A stretch of DNA of 64,000 nt, taken from the NCBI GenBank assembly GCA_009783355.1, contig WRHH01000009.1, forward strand, positions 1 through 64,000, given 5' to 3'. Source of the DNA: Synergistaceae bacterium (GTDB lineage: Bacteria > Synergistota > Synergistia > Synergistales > Aminobacteriaceae). Positions within the stretch are counted from its first letter, which is position 1. Each line of letters opens with the position of its first letter. Position numbers and translations under genes: made by a program. Positions 34,470 through 44,175 of this stretch are shown one piece after another. The notes below the pieces were generated by a model that had not been told where the DNA came from, did not search any database, and saw nothing but the letters and a program-made list of their open reading frames with translations.

Positions 34470-36629
34470 ATGTGGAGAAATCTAAAAATCAGTAAAAAGT
34501 TATTCTTGGGTTTTTCTTTGATTTTATTTGTGTTTTTGGTATCTACTTTTATGACATGGTATTACATCAAAATTGTGGAGGACGGAAGCATTTTGCTGAG
34601 CGACAAGATTGCGCCGGTGATGTATCAGGTTACTGAACTAAACAAAGATGCTTATGATGTTTTCTTAGCGATGCGTACCGCACAATACACGGAAAACCAA
34701 AATGATATAGCGAATTACAAGGCTTCATTAGCGAAAACATTAAAAGAGCAAGACGAAATGATCGCAATGAATAAAAAGGACCCGGAACTGCGCTCGCCGG
34801 CTCACATAAATAATGTTGTGGCGCCTTTATCGGTGAAGTATGTTGATCATGTGAACAAAATAATTGCCCAAATTGATAAAAAACAGGCATTGCTGAATGT
34901 GTTCTCTAAAACGGGTTTTGATACATCCACCGCCATGGATAATGTAATGATTAAAATCCATGATAACCTGAGAAAAAGCGTCTTAAAATTGAGCGACGGC
35001 GCCGACACAAACGGCGTACTTTCCTTGGTGGACGCGTTTGATCATGGCGCAAGGCTACTCGAAAAAGTCATGATAGTTCGCAGAGACGTCTGGTATTCAA
35101 TTGCCATCGCACAAGCCGGCGGAGGTGTTGAGAGCATGCAAGAGATAGTAGTTAAAGTGAAAGAATTGCAGAGTGGGGTAGAAGAACTGAAACCATTTTT
35201 CGTCAATTCTAAGGAAGATGAAAAAATACTGGAGGACCTGATATCGGATTTCAAGGTATACGAGAACAATCTAATAGATTTCATGAATACATTTAAAGAA
35301 CTTACTCAACTTCACAAGGATAGAGCGCCCATAATGAATTCTCTCAGTACCGAAATAAACGCCGCCACCAGCATGGCGGTCGACCGTATGGATAAAGTTT
35401 CCGATGATAACGTTGAATATCTTAATCAGGTTTTAATTATAATGGCAATATCGACGGCCATTGCCGTCTTACTTGCAATAGTTATTGTGCTCTTCATTGC
35501 GCGTAGCATCTCCAGACCGCTCAACAATATCGTCAATCTGGCAAGAAATGCGGGGGACGGCGACCTGACCATCAAAAAGGCGGATTTCAGGTACGATGGC
35601 AGGGACGAAATGGGCAGCATGGTAACGGCCCTGGCCGACATGATAGGGTCACAAAACACGACAATGACACGTGTCGTGGAGATTGCTAAAGAACTCTCGA
35701 ACGGCGCAGGAGATCTTTCCGCTATTTCCGAGGAAACGAACGCGTCAATGGAAGAAATCAAGGCATCCGTCTCTCAAGTTAAGGTGCTGACTGAATCCAA
35801 CGGTTCAGCTCTGGAGGAGAGCAACGCCGGAGTTGAGGAAATGAACGCCGGAGCGGACACCGTTGCACAATCGGCGACGGACAGCGCCGCATTTATCTCC
35901 CAGACGACGGAAGCATCCAACAAGGCCATTCAGACAGTACGCAACGTCATAGAGGGAATGCACAACGTGGACAAAAACGCCAAGGAAAGCGAAGGGAAAA
36001 CACGGCAGCTGGTTTCGTCGGTTGAAAACGTCAGCAGCTTCGTTTCTGTAATCACAGGGATTGCGGATCAGACGAACCTTCTTGCGCTCAACGCGGCCAT
36101 CGAGGCCGCCCGCGCCGGCGAGGTCGGGCGCGGATTTGCCGTCGTCGCAGAAGAGGTGCGCAAGCTTGCGGAAGAATCCGCGCAAGCGGCCAAGAACGTC
36201 AATGAGATAATTCAGGAGCTTCAGAACGGCGCGCAGGAAAGCATTAAGGCCACGACCGAAGCCGGTCGTCTCCTAGTATCTACGCTCGATCACGCGGAGC
36301 TTGCGCTGGACGAACTTAACAGTGCGCTGAATCAGATGAACAAAGCCAACGACTCCATCCAGAATATAGCCGCCGTAGCGCAAGAGCAAGCGGCATCCAG
36401 CAAGGAAGTGGCGACCGCTATCGACAATATAACAAAGTCATCGGTCAATATGGTCGGAACCGTTGAAAATATCTCGCGCGCGACCGACGAGACCGCTCAA
36501 GCCACGGAGGGAGTAGCAAAACAAGCGGAAGCCATGACTCAGTTTGCCAAAACTTTAACTGATATGCTCTCAATGTTCAAGCTGGAGGCGGCGCAAACCG
36601 GTAATACCAGGATGATTGCAGGAAGGTAA
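34470..36629 (+). CDS. Methyl-accepting chemotaxis protein
   Basis: 719 residues from the ATG at 34470 (GAAGGG 9 nt upstream; an ATG at 34461 abuts it). Order: TM1 (about 10-30), a ~270-residue all-helical periplasmic sensor (4HB/HBM-like), TM2 (about 325-348, [24 protein letters not shown]), HAMP ([20 protein letters not shown]), and a signalling domain whose tip is [20 protein letters not shown]. It senses an unknown small ligand and feeds CheA. It is one of few motility genes outside the flg operon here. Confidence 0.92.
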   Translation: MWRNLKISKKLFLGFSLILFVFLVSTFMTWYYIKIVEDGSILLSDKIAPVMYQVTELNKDAYDVFLAMRTAQYTENQNDIANYKASLAKTLKEQDEMIAMNKKDPELRSPAHINNVVAPLSVKYVDHVNKIIAQIDKKQALLNVFSKTGFDTSTAMDNVMIKIHDNLRKSVLKLSDGADTNGVLSLVDAFDHGARLLEKVMIVRRDVWYSIAIAQAGGGVESMQEIVVKVKELQSGVEELKPFFVNSKEDEKILEDLISDFKVYENNLIDFMNTFKELTQLHKDRAPIMNSLSTEINAATSMAVDRMDKVSDDNVEYLNQVLIIMAISTAIAVLLAIVIVLFIARSISRPLNNIVNLARNAGDGDLTIKKADFRYDGRDEMGSMVTALADMIGSQNTTMTRVVEIAKELSNGAGDLSAISEETNASMEEIKASVSQVKVLTESNGSALEESNAGVEEMNAGADTVAQSATDSAAFISQTTEASNKAIQTVRNVIEGMHNVDKNAKESEGKTRQLVSSVENVSSFVSVITGIADQTNLLALNAAIEAARAGEVGRGFAVVAEEVRKLAEESAQAAKNVNEIIQELQNGAQESIKATTEAGRLLVSTLDHAELALDELNSALNQMNKANDSIQNIAAVAQEQAASSKEVATAIDNITKSSVNMVGTVENISRATDETAQATEGVAKQAEAMTQFAKTLTDMLSMFKLEAAQTGNTRMIAGR

Positions 36630-36637
36630 AGATAGTT

Positions 36638-36675
36638 ATTAGTTAGGAGTTAGGAGTTAAAAGACAAAGACACAA
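36638..36675. repeat. AGTTAGG heptamers plus GACAAA hexamers
   Basis: AGTTAGG units (about 36641-36660) followed by AAGACAAAGACA, just after the chemoreceptor stop. Confidence 0.65.
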
Positions 36676-36889
36676 AACGCTTCGGTTGCCTATAATTAGA
36701 CGCGTAGGGGTCGCAGCCCTCGGCGACCCGTGCTAAAAACAATGAATTGCCAAAGACGAAAGAAATAATTCGACAATATTGGGGTTAAATCATATTTTGT
36801 ATTTCAGGCAGCCTGACTGTTACAGAAAGGCTGCCTGTTTTTACGAATTCATCGACGTTCAACCCGGCATCGTTCGAAAATTTAGTGTA
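36676..36889. repeat. Intergenic modules between chemoreceptor and 51-bp repeats
   Basis: About 36700-36735 is a GTAGGGGTCGCAGCCCTCGG module related to 345-400. AGGCAGCCTG and CAGGCTGCCT (about 36807-36835) form a hairpin that may end the chemoreceptor transcript. No gene. Confidence 0.5.
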
Positions 36890-37026
36890 GTGTCGCGAAG
36901 GTCAGGACGACCGGGAGCGACCGACGGTCAGGACGACCTAGTGTCGCGAAGGTCAGGACGACCGGGAGCGACCGACGGTCAGGACGACCTAGTGTCGCGA
37001 AGGTCAGGACGACCGGGAGCGACCGA
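36890..37026. repeat. 51-bp tandem repeat, about 2.7 copies
   Basis: GTGTCGCGAAGGTCAGGACG starts copies at 36890, 36941 and 36992 (period exactly 51 bp). Within each unit GGTCAGGACGACC occurs twice around GGGAGCGACCGAC. An inverted copy is at 528-570 and a partial one near 61090-61115. The period is a multiple of three so a frame stays open, but nothing supports it as a gene. Confidence 0.8.
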
Positions 37027-37206
37027 ACCGCCCATAAACGAAAAACCTTTTGCATTATCTACATACATGTCTTTTTTCGCGTATTTCGTGTGGTTCGTGG
37101 TTAATGTCTTTTATCTTTTTCTTTTCAAAAAAATAAAATATATATTCCAAAAACAATAAAATGATGTATATTATAGAATTACATTAATTCTTGCGAAAGA
37201 GGTAAA
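37027..37206. other. Spacer upstream of the first SLH porin
   Basis: About 37080-37110 is an inverted relative of 60625-60655 (TTCGTGTGGTTCGTGGTTAA type). TATATT near 37167 with TTCCAA at 37145-37150 is a weak promoter candidate. Confidence 0.4.
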
Positions 37207-38814
37207 ATGTTCGTGCGTTCAAAAATAATTACAATAATTATTTCATTATTAATGGCAGCATGCGCTGTTTCCCCCGTCTTTGCGGCGAGTGAAAAGAACC
37301 CTTTTATGGACGTGCCGGAGGGCAGCTGGGTATATGACGCGATATCAAGGCTGGCTTCAGCAGGCATAATTTCCGGATATCCTGACGGGTTATACAAAGG
37401 AAAACAATCAATGACAAGATATGAAGCCGCCTCTGTAATCGCGAGGGCAATGACATATTTTGACAGCAGAAAAGCCGGCGCTCAGGATGCAGAGACATTG
37501 AAGAAGCTTACGGCTGAATTCAAAGATGAGCTTGACGCATTAGGAGTAAAGTTTGACAGTGTTGAAGGGGACGCGTCATTATTCACAGAACGGCTTGGAG
37601 GATGGAGATTTAGCGGCAGCATTCGCATGGATGCCGAACTTAGAGATACCGAAAACATAGGCGTCACGGGCAGCGGGAATATGGGATATACCGGTATTGG
37701 AGAGGGCATATTCAATGTAGAGCGGTGGTACGGGAATAAAAACGAATCTTATTTTTTATCGCAGCATCGCGTGTCTTACAGCAGCAAAGAGGACGCGCAA
37801 GTTCCTTCTCTTGACGAAATGTATTATTTCTATACGAGAATACCCATATATTTCGGAGCATTTTTAACTGTGGGAAAAGCAGGAGCGGAAGACCTTGACG
37901 CGCGTTTTGCCTATATAACCCCGGGCATGGGAAGATATTCCACATGGGGATGGTTTGACGGCGCCCCGCAACCAATGATAAAAATTGACGTGAACTTCGT
38001 TATTTTAAACTTTACAACATATATTGCTCATGGAAATGTTGACGGCGCAGGAGGAACGAAATACGACAGCGGAATATGGAAACCGTATTCTCCGGAAGCG
38101 TGGAATATTTTCGCAAATCTTGATGTAAAGCTCAATCAGGATTTTGGTTTCGGACTAGGCGCCCAGTATCTTATTCATGACGACTGGAATGTCGCGGACT
38201 CGACGATGACGGGTCAGGGCAAAGCTTGGGACAATATTTTCACTTCTTGGTTCGGGCTTGACTACAATTTATCCGATGGCGCGGTACTCCATGGAATTGT
38301 ATATTACCAGAGGGCAGTGACCGACGATAATTTCTGGGGCAGCGGCAGCGTCGCGGATCGCCCCGACGGCGGGATAGCGTGGAGGGCGGCGCTGGATATC
38401 AATCAAAGCGTGCTGAAATTTACAAGCTTTTATGCGGAATATATGAGGGCGCCCGGCGGATTTTTCGCGCTGGATGGAATAGATAGCAATATATTATTAG
38501 GCGATGCGGAATACGAACCCGTTTCGTTTTTTGGCAACGTGACCAATCATGACATATCTATGTGGAAAGTGGGCGCTAATCAGAAATGGAACGATAAGTT
38601 CAGCTCATGGCTGTATTACGCCGACATAACCGGAAGCGCAGCCGACGGATATTCGCTCCTTGACGCGGGACTCCGTCAATATGGCGGCGGCTTTGAGTAC
38701 GCGTACAGAAGCGACGTGATATTTGGATTGAACTATTTAAAATGGGAAGGAAAGGACGCCTGGAGCGACAGAAGCTATTCTCGGGTGAGATTTACAACTC
38801 ATGTGTCGTTTTAG
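37207..38814 (+). CDS. SLH-domain outer-membrane porin-like protein
   Basis: 535 residues. A signal peptide (to about 28, VFAASEK) is followed by one SLH domain (FMDVPEGSWVYDAISRLASAG, then SGYPDGLYKG and MTRYEAASVIARAM), a short coiled-coil linker, and a ~400-residue beta-barrel rich in aromatic-ended strands, ending SYSRVRFTTHVSF with the C-terminal Phe typical of outer-membrane barrels. In such OmpM-type proteins the SLH domain grips the cell wall and the barrel sits in the outer membrane. Paralogue at 41206 with nearly the same ends. AAAGAGGT precedes the ATG. Confidence 0.85.
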   Translation: MFVRSKIITIIISLLMAACAVSPVFAASEKNPFMDVPEGSWVYDAISRLASAGIISGYPDGLYKGKQSMTRYEAASVIARAMTYFDSRKAGAQDAETLKKLTAEFKDELDALGVKFDSVEGDASLFTERLGGWRFSGSIRMDAELRDTENIGVTGSGNMGYTGIGEGIFNVERWYGNKNESYFLSQHRVSYSSKEDAQVPSLDEMYYFYTRIPIYFGAFLTVGKAGAEDLDARFAYITPGMGRYSTWGWFDGAPQPMIKIDVNFVILNFTTYIAHGNVDGAGGTKYDSGIWKPYSPEAWNIFANLDVKLNQDFGFGLGAQYLIHDDWNVADSTMTGQGKAWDNIFTSWFGLDYNLSDGAVLHGIVYYQRAVTDDNFWGSGSVADRPDGGIAWRAALDINQSVLKFTSFYAEYMRAPGGFFALDGIDSNILLGDAEYEPVSFFGNVTNHDISMWKVGANQKWNDKFSSWLYYADITGSAADGYSLLDAGLRQYGGGFEYAYRSDVIFGLNYLKWEGKDAWSDRSYSRVRFTTHVSF

Positions 38815-38830
38815 GCTTTTTTTGCATGAA

Positions 38831-38859
38831 GGCTGTTAACGCTCCTGCCGTTAACAGCC
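38831..38859. terminator. Perfect 11-bp inverted repeat between convergent genes
   Basis: GGCTGTTAACG (38831-38841) and CGTTAACAGCC (38849-38859), 7-nt loop. It contains the stop codon of the ATPase gene on the minus strand. No T-run follows on either strand, so it may be a weak or factor-aided terminator. Confidence 0.5.
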
Positions 38860-40506
38860 CCAAACTCTTAATTCAAAGTTCCCGATGCGCTCCGTACGCT
38901 CGTATATTTTATTGTCCCAGCTTTGCCCCATACGCTCGTCACATATTATAAGGTGGGCTTCCATTGCGTTGCTCCGTTCCGCGTAGCGCGCCGTCTGATC
39001 TATCCCCATTGATAAAGTACGGGCGGTATTGAGCGTTCTATCCCTTATCGTCTTCAGTTCAAGCACTATGCGCTGTTCTTTTTGCTCTCCACTTGCGGCA
39101 TTCCCGGGGTAACGCCAGCGGACAAGAAGATCAACACGTCCGCGCCCAAGAGCGTATTCCCTGTCGATATATCCTCCTCCGTTCACTATTCGTTGTAAAA
39201 ATGCCTGCAACAACAGTTGAAATCCAGCTTCTTTATAATCAAACCGTTCCAGCCAGCTTTCAGAGTTTTCACGGAAAAACTGTTGAAATTCGCGGAGCAG
39301 CTTGCTCATGTCCATTGTCCCGTCCCCGTTCACGTACCAGAGTTGCGCCGGCTCCGCGGACATATTATCCTGCATAACGGAGGTAAGTTCGCGGGGGATT
39401 ATCTCTTTGTATATCTCATTTGAAATGACGAGCGCTCTGCCCAGTTCCGCTCCTTCCCTGCGAAGCAGGCCGAGATCAATAACGTATTCTATGTCATCAG
39501 CATGAGGAGCATTTTCAGAAGTGTCCTGCCAATTTTCTCCCGCTGCAATAGGCGCTATAACACGCCTTACTCTGGGTTCCCGCAGTTTATCCGTTAGTTG
39601 GTCCAGATGAGTTGCCCGGGAGATGATAATCTGGTTTGCGGCTTCCTCAATCATGTCAAGGGTTATGGGATTGCTGCGATCACGCCCTTCCGGCATTTCC
39701 GATGTAACCTGATTGGCCAGGGCGTTAACTAACCACGGTTGTCCGCGCGTCAGTTCCCAGACTTTTGTGTAGGCGTTTTCTTCAAATATCTGACCGGTTG
39801 CCTCGGTATGCTGGTGATATAGTTCGAGGATATCGCTCTCTGAAAAATTCCCCAAGCGTAGAGATTTTGTTTTGATGTTGAAACAACTTCCTCCTGTAAT
39901 TATTTCCCCGTCCGATCGATGAATGCGATAGTCGCGGATATCTCGAACACCGCAAAGGATAACGGAAATGGGGGCGAATTTGGGGCGGGTCGCATAGGCG
40001 TCGCGCAGTTGGCGTAAAATTGAGACCAAGGTGTCTCCAACAAGCGCGTCTATCTCGTCTATGAAAAGCACAAGAGGTTTTTCGAGTTTTTCGCAAACGC
40101 GCGTTAGCATTGTAGAAAGCGCTTTAAGCTCCCCATCGACTTCGAGAATGGACGACACCCATTCGTATGGTTCGGGTTCGTCCAGAAAAAGTTTTAGTTT
40201 CTGTCCCAACTCGGATAGGACGGCCCGCATTCCTTTTTCAACATCGTTACGCGCCACTTGCGCGGATTCCACATTGATGTAGACGCAGCGATACACGCCT
40301 TCAGCGTTTATTCTCCGTACCATCGCCAGCAAGGATGTCGTTTTCCCCGTCTGCCTCGGAGCGTGCAAGACAAAATAACTGCGTTTAACTATCAGTCGTG
40401 AAATTTCCTCATAATTTATTCGGCGTAAAGGGTCGAGCGTATAGTGTATATCGATCTGAGCCGGCCCCGCCGTATTAAAAAATTTGTCTATCTTCGGTAT
40501 GTACAT
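38851..40506 (-). CDS. AAA ATPase with C-terminal PD-(D/E)xK nuclease-like domain
   Basis: About 551 residues from the ATG at 40504-40506 (AGGGAG 8 nt upstream). P-loop HAPRQTGKTTSLL (about 48-60), Walker B PLVLFIDEIDALVGD (about 145-159), sensor-like ISVILCGVRD. The C-terminal ~140 residues carry GRGRVDLLVRW and RIVLELKTIRD, i.e. an acid followed by E-x-K, the PD-(D/E)xK pattern. Such AAA-nuclease proteins are frequent, mobile and functionally unclear. It lies between two paralogous SLH porins in the opposite direction, suggesting insertion. Confidence 0.82.
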   Translation of the reverse strand: MYIPKIDKFFNTAGPAQIDIHYTLDPLRRINYEEISRLIVKRSYFVLHAPRQTGKTTSLLAMVRRINAEGVYRCVYINVESAQVARNDVEKGMRAVLSELGQKLKLFLDEPEPYEWVSSILEVDGELKALSTMLTRVCEKLEKPLVLFIDEIDALVGDTLVSILRQLRDAYATRPKFAPISVILCGVRDIRDYRIHRSDGEIITGGSCFNIKTKSLRLGNFSESDILELYHQHTEATGQIFEENAYTKVWELTRGQPWLVNALANQVTSEMPEGRDRSNPITLDMIEEAANQIIISRATHLDQLTDKLREPRVRRVIAPIAAGENWQDTSENAPHADDIEYVIDLGLLRREGAELGRALVISNEIYKEIIPRELTSVMQDNMSAEPAQLWYVNGDGTMDMSKLLREFQQFFRENSESWLERFDYKEAGFQLLLQAFLQRIVNGGGYIDREYALGRGRVDLLVRWRYPGNAASGEQKEQRIVLELKTIRDRTLNTARTLSMGIDQTARYAERSNAMEAHLIICDERMGQSWDNKIYERTERIGNFELRVWGC

Positions 40507-40779
40507 AATAAGATCTCCCTCAGCGTTAAATGTAATCTTTAATTTGCATTTTGAAATTTTCAATTTGTAATTTTTTAATTTGTAATTTGCGCCGCCTTAT
40601 TCATTTTACGACAAAGCGACGAGAAAGCCAACTGCTTAAGCTGTTGGATGGGATGGCTGTAACAAAAGCTGGCGACAGATAAGCAGGGAGTCGGCGAGCT
40701 TGCGAGTTGCATTGTTACTTCATCAATGTTACGAAGGGGCCTTATTTCATTGACAATAGAATAATCTTTAAAAAAACGC
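40507..40779. repeat. Intergenic repeats upstream of the second porin
   Basis: AT-rich 7-bp-like units (40543-40590), then a degenerate copy of the MITE end (GGCTGTAACAAAAGC, about 40652-40666) followed by GACAGATAAGCAG, also near 61082. No gene. Confidence 0.5.
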
Positions 40780-40808
40780 TTGACAAATCTTCACATTTTC
40801 TTCATAAT
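40780..40808 (+). promoter_or_regulatory. Strong sigma-70 promoter of the second SLH porin
   Basis: TTGACA (40780-40785), 17-nt spacer, CATAAT (40803-40808). It implies a leader of roughly 390 nt before the porin start at 41206. Confidence 0.7.
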
Positions 40809-40814
40809 ATTCAT

Positions 40815-41205
40815 CGTGCGTTGGAGTGTCGATGTATTGCGCATGAATTTGGATAAGACAGTGAATTATGTTTTGTACATTGACAATTTGACCTTGGCGG
40901 CAAATAATAAACAATGCTTTGATACGCTCGCGGTAATTCCAGATGGCAGGAAAGGCAGGTGCAACCCCCGGTAGCCAAAACGGACGGTTGAGCGTTGATA
41001 GGGCGGGAGATGTAAAAATGATTCAGATATGCGAAAGTTTAATGTAGCGCCATTATTTTGAAATGTAAGGAAACGAGGCAACTTCACTTTCAAAAATGGT
41101 GAGATATTTAGCCTTTGCCTGTCTTGGAAGCATTTTTGCAACAAACCCGCGTAATAGATGCAGCAAAAATGCAAGAAAAATACTAATCCAAGGGGGAAAA
41201 TAACT
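40815..41205 (+). other. Long 5' leader of the second SLH porin
   Basis: About 390 nt of transcribed leader if the 40780 promoter is used. It contains GGAAAGGCAGGTGCAACCCC and other GC-rich segments but no riboswitch I can name. The ribosome site AGGGGG is at 41191-41196. Confidence 0.4.
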
Positions 41206-42747
41206 ATGAAAAAATTTGCAGCAATTTTAGCAGTAGCAGTTCTTATCGCATTTGCGGCGCCGGTACTTGCCGCGACCAATCCGTTCATGGACGTTCCCAT
41301 GAACAGCTGGGCTTATGACGCAGTCGCGCAGCTTGCCTCCAAAGGCATTCTTTCCGGATATCCGGATGGCCTTTACAAGGGCAGACAGCCGATGACCCGT
41401 TACGAAGCCGCTTCCGTTATCGCCCGCGCCCTTGCTTATGTCGACATGACAAAGGCAAGCAAGCAGGATGTCGATATGCTGAAGAGACTCATAATTGAGT
41501 TCAAAGACGAGCTTGACGCGCTTGGCGTGCGTGTAGACGCGCTTGAGAAGGACATGAATCTGTTCAAGAGACGCCTTGGCGGCTGGAGAATAAGCGGACG
41601 CCTGCGTATGGACGTTGATTTCCGCGCGCGTGACGACTCCATGACCGGCCCGACTGAAGGAACTTCCATGGGCAACCTGGGACTTGGCGACGCCCGCGTG
41701 AATGTCGACCGTTTCTTCGGCGAGGATGAGAAGGCGTTCTTCCGTCTTCAGATGCGCGGCCGCAACGCTACCAGCCACAATGGGGACAGAGAGTGGATGT
41801 ACCATTACTTCTACGCGAAGATCCCGTTCGCGTTCGACAGCTTCCTGTCGGTGGGCTGGACGGGAGACGAGCTCATTGATATGCGCTTCGGATTTGTGCC
41901 TGACATGAACGGACGTTACTATACCGGCGGCTGGTTCAACGATACCCGTAAGCCGATGATTATGCTTGACAAGAGCTTTGAGCTCGGCAGCTTCAAGGGC
42001 TGGATTTCACACCCGGATGTTTCTTACGACGGAGTTGGCAATGTTGGAAACGCGTGGGAAATTGTGGCTAACTTTAATTTTAGATGGAACGAGCAGTTCG
42101 GCTTCGGCATCGGCGGACAGTACCTTATTCAGGACGACTGGCGCGACAGCACCACCCGCGGAGATTTGTGGGACAATGCGTTCACCGGCTGGTTGGGCGT
42201 TGACTTCAACTTCACGGACAGCGTAGCGCTTCATGGAATTATTTACTTCCAGAGCAAGAGCGGCGCCGATCCTGATTGGGACGACAGCGGGAACGCATGG
42301 CGTTTAGCCCTTGACATTAACCAGGACCTTCTTGGCTTCACCAGCTTCTACGCTGAGTACGGCAGAGTTGGCGAGAGCTTCTGGGCTATGGAGGGCGTTG
42401 CCCATAACATGTTCGTATTGGGCGATCGCGATCCTTATGGAGAAACTTTTGGCGTGTTCGGCAGAAGAATAGCGTATGACGATATTTCCTTCTGGAAAGT
42501 CGGCGCTGCTCAGAAGTGGAACGACAAAGTGCGTACATGGCTGTACTACATCAGCGCAAGCACAACTGCTCCTGGTGGAGGAGGACTAAATGTAGACGCG
42601 GGCATGAGACAGTACGGCGTTGGCATAGACTATGCTTATAATCCTTATACCGTCTTCAGCTTTAACTACATGAGATGGGACGGCGTAGATGAATACGAGG
42701 ATTACAGCTACAGCCGCGTCCGTTTCACCACTCAGATCAGCTTCTAA
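41206..42747 (+). CDS. SLH-domain outer-membrane porin-like protein (major paralogue)
   Basis: 513 residues from the ATG at 41206 (AGGGGG upstream). Signal peptide MKKFAAILAVAVLIAFAAPVLAA, SLH domain FMDVPMNSWAYDAVAQLASKG with SGYPDGLYKGRQPMTRYEAASVIARAL, a coiled linker ending near KDMNLFKRRLGGWR, and a beta-barrel ending YSRVRFTTQISF. It is closely related to the 37207 protein throughout. Biased codons, a near-consensus promoter and a strong terminator suggest that it is an abundant envelope protein. Confidence 0.88.
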   Translation: MKKFAAILAVAVLIAFAAPVLAATNPFMDVPMNSWAYDAVAQLASKGILSGYPDGLYKGRQPMTRYEAASVIARALAYVDMTKASKQDVDMLKRLIIEFKDELDALGVRVDALEKDMNLFKRRLGGWRISGRLRMDVDFRARDDSMTGPTEGTSMGNLGLGDARVNVDRFFGEDEKAFFRLQMRGRNATSHNGDREWMYHYFYAKIPFAFDSFLSVGWTGDELIDMRFGFVPDMNGRYYTGGWFNDTRKPMIMLDKSFELGSFKGWISHPDVSYDGVGNVGNAWEIVANFNFRWNEQFGFGIGGQYLIQDDWRDSTTRGDLWDNAFTGWLGVDFNFTDSVALHGIIYFQSKSGADPDWDDSGNAWRLALDINQDLLGFTSFYAEYGRVGESFWAMEGVAHNMFVLGDRDPYGETFGVFGRRIAYDDISFWKVGAAQKWNDKVRTWLYYISASTTAPGGGGLNVDAGMRQYGVGIDYAYNPYTVFSFNYMRWDGVDEYEDYSYSRVRFTTQISF

Positions 42748-42772
42748 TTTGAGCGCAACTTAATTAACAAAC

Positions 42773-42801
42773 AAAGGCTCCCGCAAGGGAGTCTTTTTTT
42801 G
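42773..42801 (+). terminator. Intrinsic terminator of the SLH porin
   Basis: GGCTCCC-GCAA-GGGAGTC followed by TTTTTTT, 26 bp after the stop. Confidence 0.85.
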
Positions 42802-42843
42802 TGAAATAGATTTTTGAGACATTGACCGATAATAAATACAATG

Positions 42844-42893
42844 CACAATGTTCAATGAAAGACAAAAGCAAAGACATTGAACATTGAACATTG
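42844..42893. repeat. TTCAATG / CATTGAA heptamer array
   Basis: ACAATGTTCAATGAAAGACAAAAG then CATTGAA units in the opposite sense, the two halves forming an inverted pair. Related arrays: 284-310 and 49955-49985. Confidence 0.7.
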
Positions 42894-42911
42894 CTTTTAT
42901 GGCGATATAAT
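42884..42911 (+). promoter_or_regulatory. pgk promoter with -35 inside the heptamer array
   Basis: TATAAT at 42906-42911; TTGAAC at 42884-42889 with a 16-nt spacer. The -35 is part of the repeated CATTGAA units. Confidence 0.6.
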
Positions 42912-42966
42912 ATATTCGAAACATTATAAATTAGCGCAATATAATTCAAGGAGAGGGGCTTCGAAA

Positions 42967-44160
42967 ATGAAACTCAGGACGTTTGTACCAGAGGATGTCA
43001 GCGGTAAGCGCGTGCTAGTGCGCGTTGATTTTAACGTTCCGGTAAAGAATGGCAAAGTAACTGATGATAACAGGATACGCGCTCATGCTTCAACAATATC
43101 GAAACTGCTTTCGGCCGGAGCTAAAGTTGCTCTTGTATCTCATTTCGGGCGGCCTAAAGGTAAGCCGGTTCCGGAAATGTCTTTAGCGCACATAGCGCCC
43201 GACGTAGAAAAAGTCTATGGCGTAAAAGCAAAGTTTGTGGACGACTGCATATCGCCGCTGATTCGCGCGGAACTTGATTCTGTGTGTAGCAATGAAATTG
43301 TGCTGCTTGAGAATGTCCGATTTTACGATGAGGAGCAAAAAAATGACCTTGAGTTTGCAAAGAAGCTTGCAACGCCCTTTGAAGTATTTGTAATGGACGC
43401 TTTCAGCGCGTCGCATCGAGCTGACTCTTCCACCAGCGCTATAATGACCATTCTGCCTTCTTACGCCGGAGACGTCCTTGCCCGTGAAGCCGAGATGCTG
43501 GGCGCGGTGAGCTCGCAAGACGCAAAAAAGCCTTATGTGCTTATTCTCGGCGGCGCGAAAGTAAGCGATAAGATAGGCGTAATAGAGAACCTTATGAAGA
43601 AAGTTTCCAAAATATTGATAGGCGGAGGTATGGCATATACTTTCCTTAAGGCTAAGGGTTTCAAGATAGGCGCCTCCCTTTGCGACACGGAGAAATTCGG
43701 TTTTGCGTGCGACATGCTCGAGAGCGCTGAAAAATTGGGAGTGAAGATAATTCTTCCCGTTGATAGTATAGTTGCGCCTGCCTTCGATACGAAAAAAGAG
43801 GATGAGACCAACATTATTGAGGGCAATATCCCCGACGGGTTGATGGGGCTTGATATCGGCCCGCAAACTCGCAATTTATTCCGCAAAGCTGTCAGTGAAG
43901 CAAAAACTGTGCTTTGGAACGGCCCCATGGGAGTTTTCGAGAATCCTATATTTGCGGACGGAACAATGGCGGTTGGAGAAGCAGTGGCTGAATGTACGGC
44001 AGGCGGCGGGACGACCGTTGTCGGTGGAGGAGATACTGCAGCTGCCGTAATTCAATTTGGGTTGGCGGACAAAATGTCTCATGTTTCAACCGGCGGAGGG
44101 GCAAGCCTGGAATTCTGCGAAGGAAAAGAACTTCCGGGGATAAAACCACTTATAATATAA
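42967..44160 (+). CDS. pgk: Phosphoglycerate kinase
   Basis: 397 residues from the ATG at 42967 (AGGAGAGGGG upstream). Glycolytic transfer of phosphate from 1,3-bisphosphoglycerate to ADP. Signatures: RVLVRVDFNVP (about 14-24), SHFGRPKG, LLENVRF, FVMDAFSASHR, LILGGAKVSDKI, WNGPMGVFE, and the nucleotide-binding GGGDTAAAV with STGGGASLEF at the end. Full length. It is followed 15 bp later by tpiA, a common glycolytic pairing; gapdh is not adjacent. Confidence 0.96.
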   Translation: MKLRTFVPEDVSGKRVLVRVDFNVPVKNGKVTDDNRIRAHASTISKLLSAGAKVALVSHFGRPKGKPVPEMSLAHIAPDVEKVYGVKAKFVDDCISPLIRAELDSVCSNEIVLLENVRFYDEEQKNDLEFAKKLATPFEVFVMDAFSASHRADSSTSAIMTILPSYAGDVLAREAEMLGAVSSQDAKKPYVLILGGAKVSDKIGVIENLMKKVSKILIGGGMAYTFLKAKGFKIGASLCDTEKFGFACDMLESAEKLGVKIILPVDSIVAPAFDTKKEDETNIIEGNIPDGLMGLDIGPQTRNLFRKAVSEAKTVLWNGPMGVFENPIFADGTMAVGEAVAECTAGGGTTVVGGGDTAAAVIQFGLADKMSHVSTGGGASLEFCEGKELPGIKPLII

Positions 44161-44175
44161 TAGGGGCGAACGAAC

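Noticed and set aside
36779-37159. 126-codon frame over the 51-bp repeats
   Set aside because: Open only because 51 is a multiple of three; content is repeat DNA plus flanks with no start signal.
40940-41000. Possible riboswitch in the porin leader (GGCAGGTGCAACCCC segment)
   Set aside because: Superficially like cobalamin or c-di-GMP pieces, but the defining conserved cores are absent.
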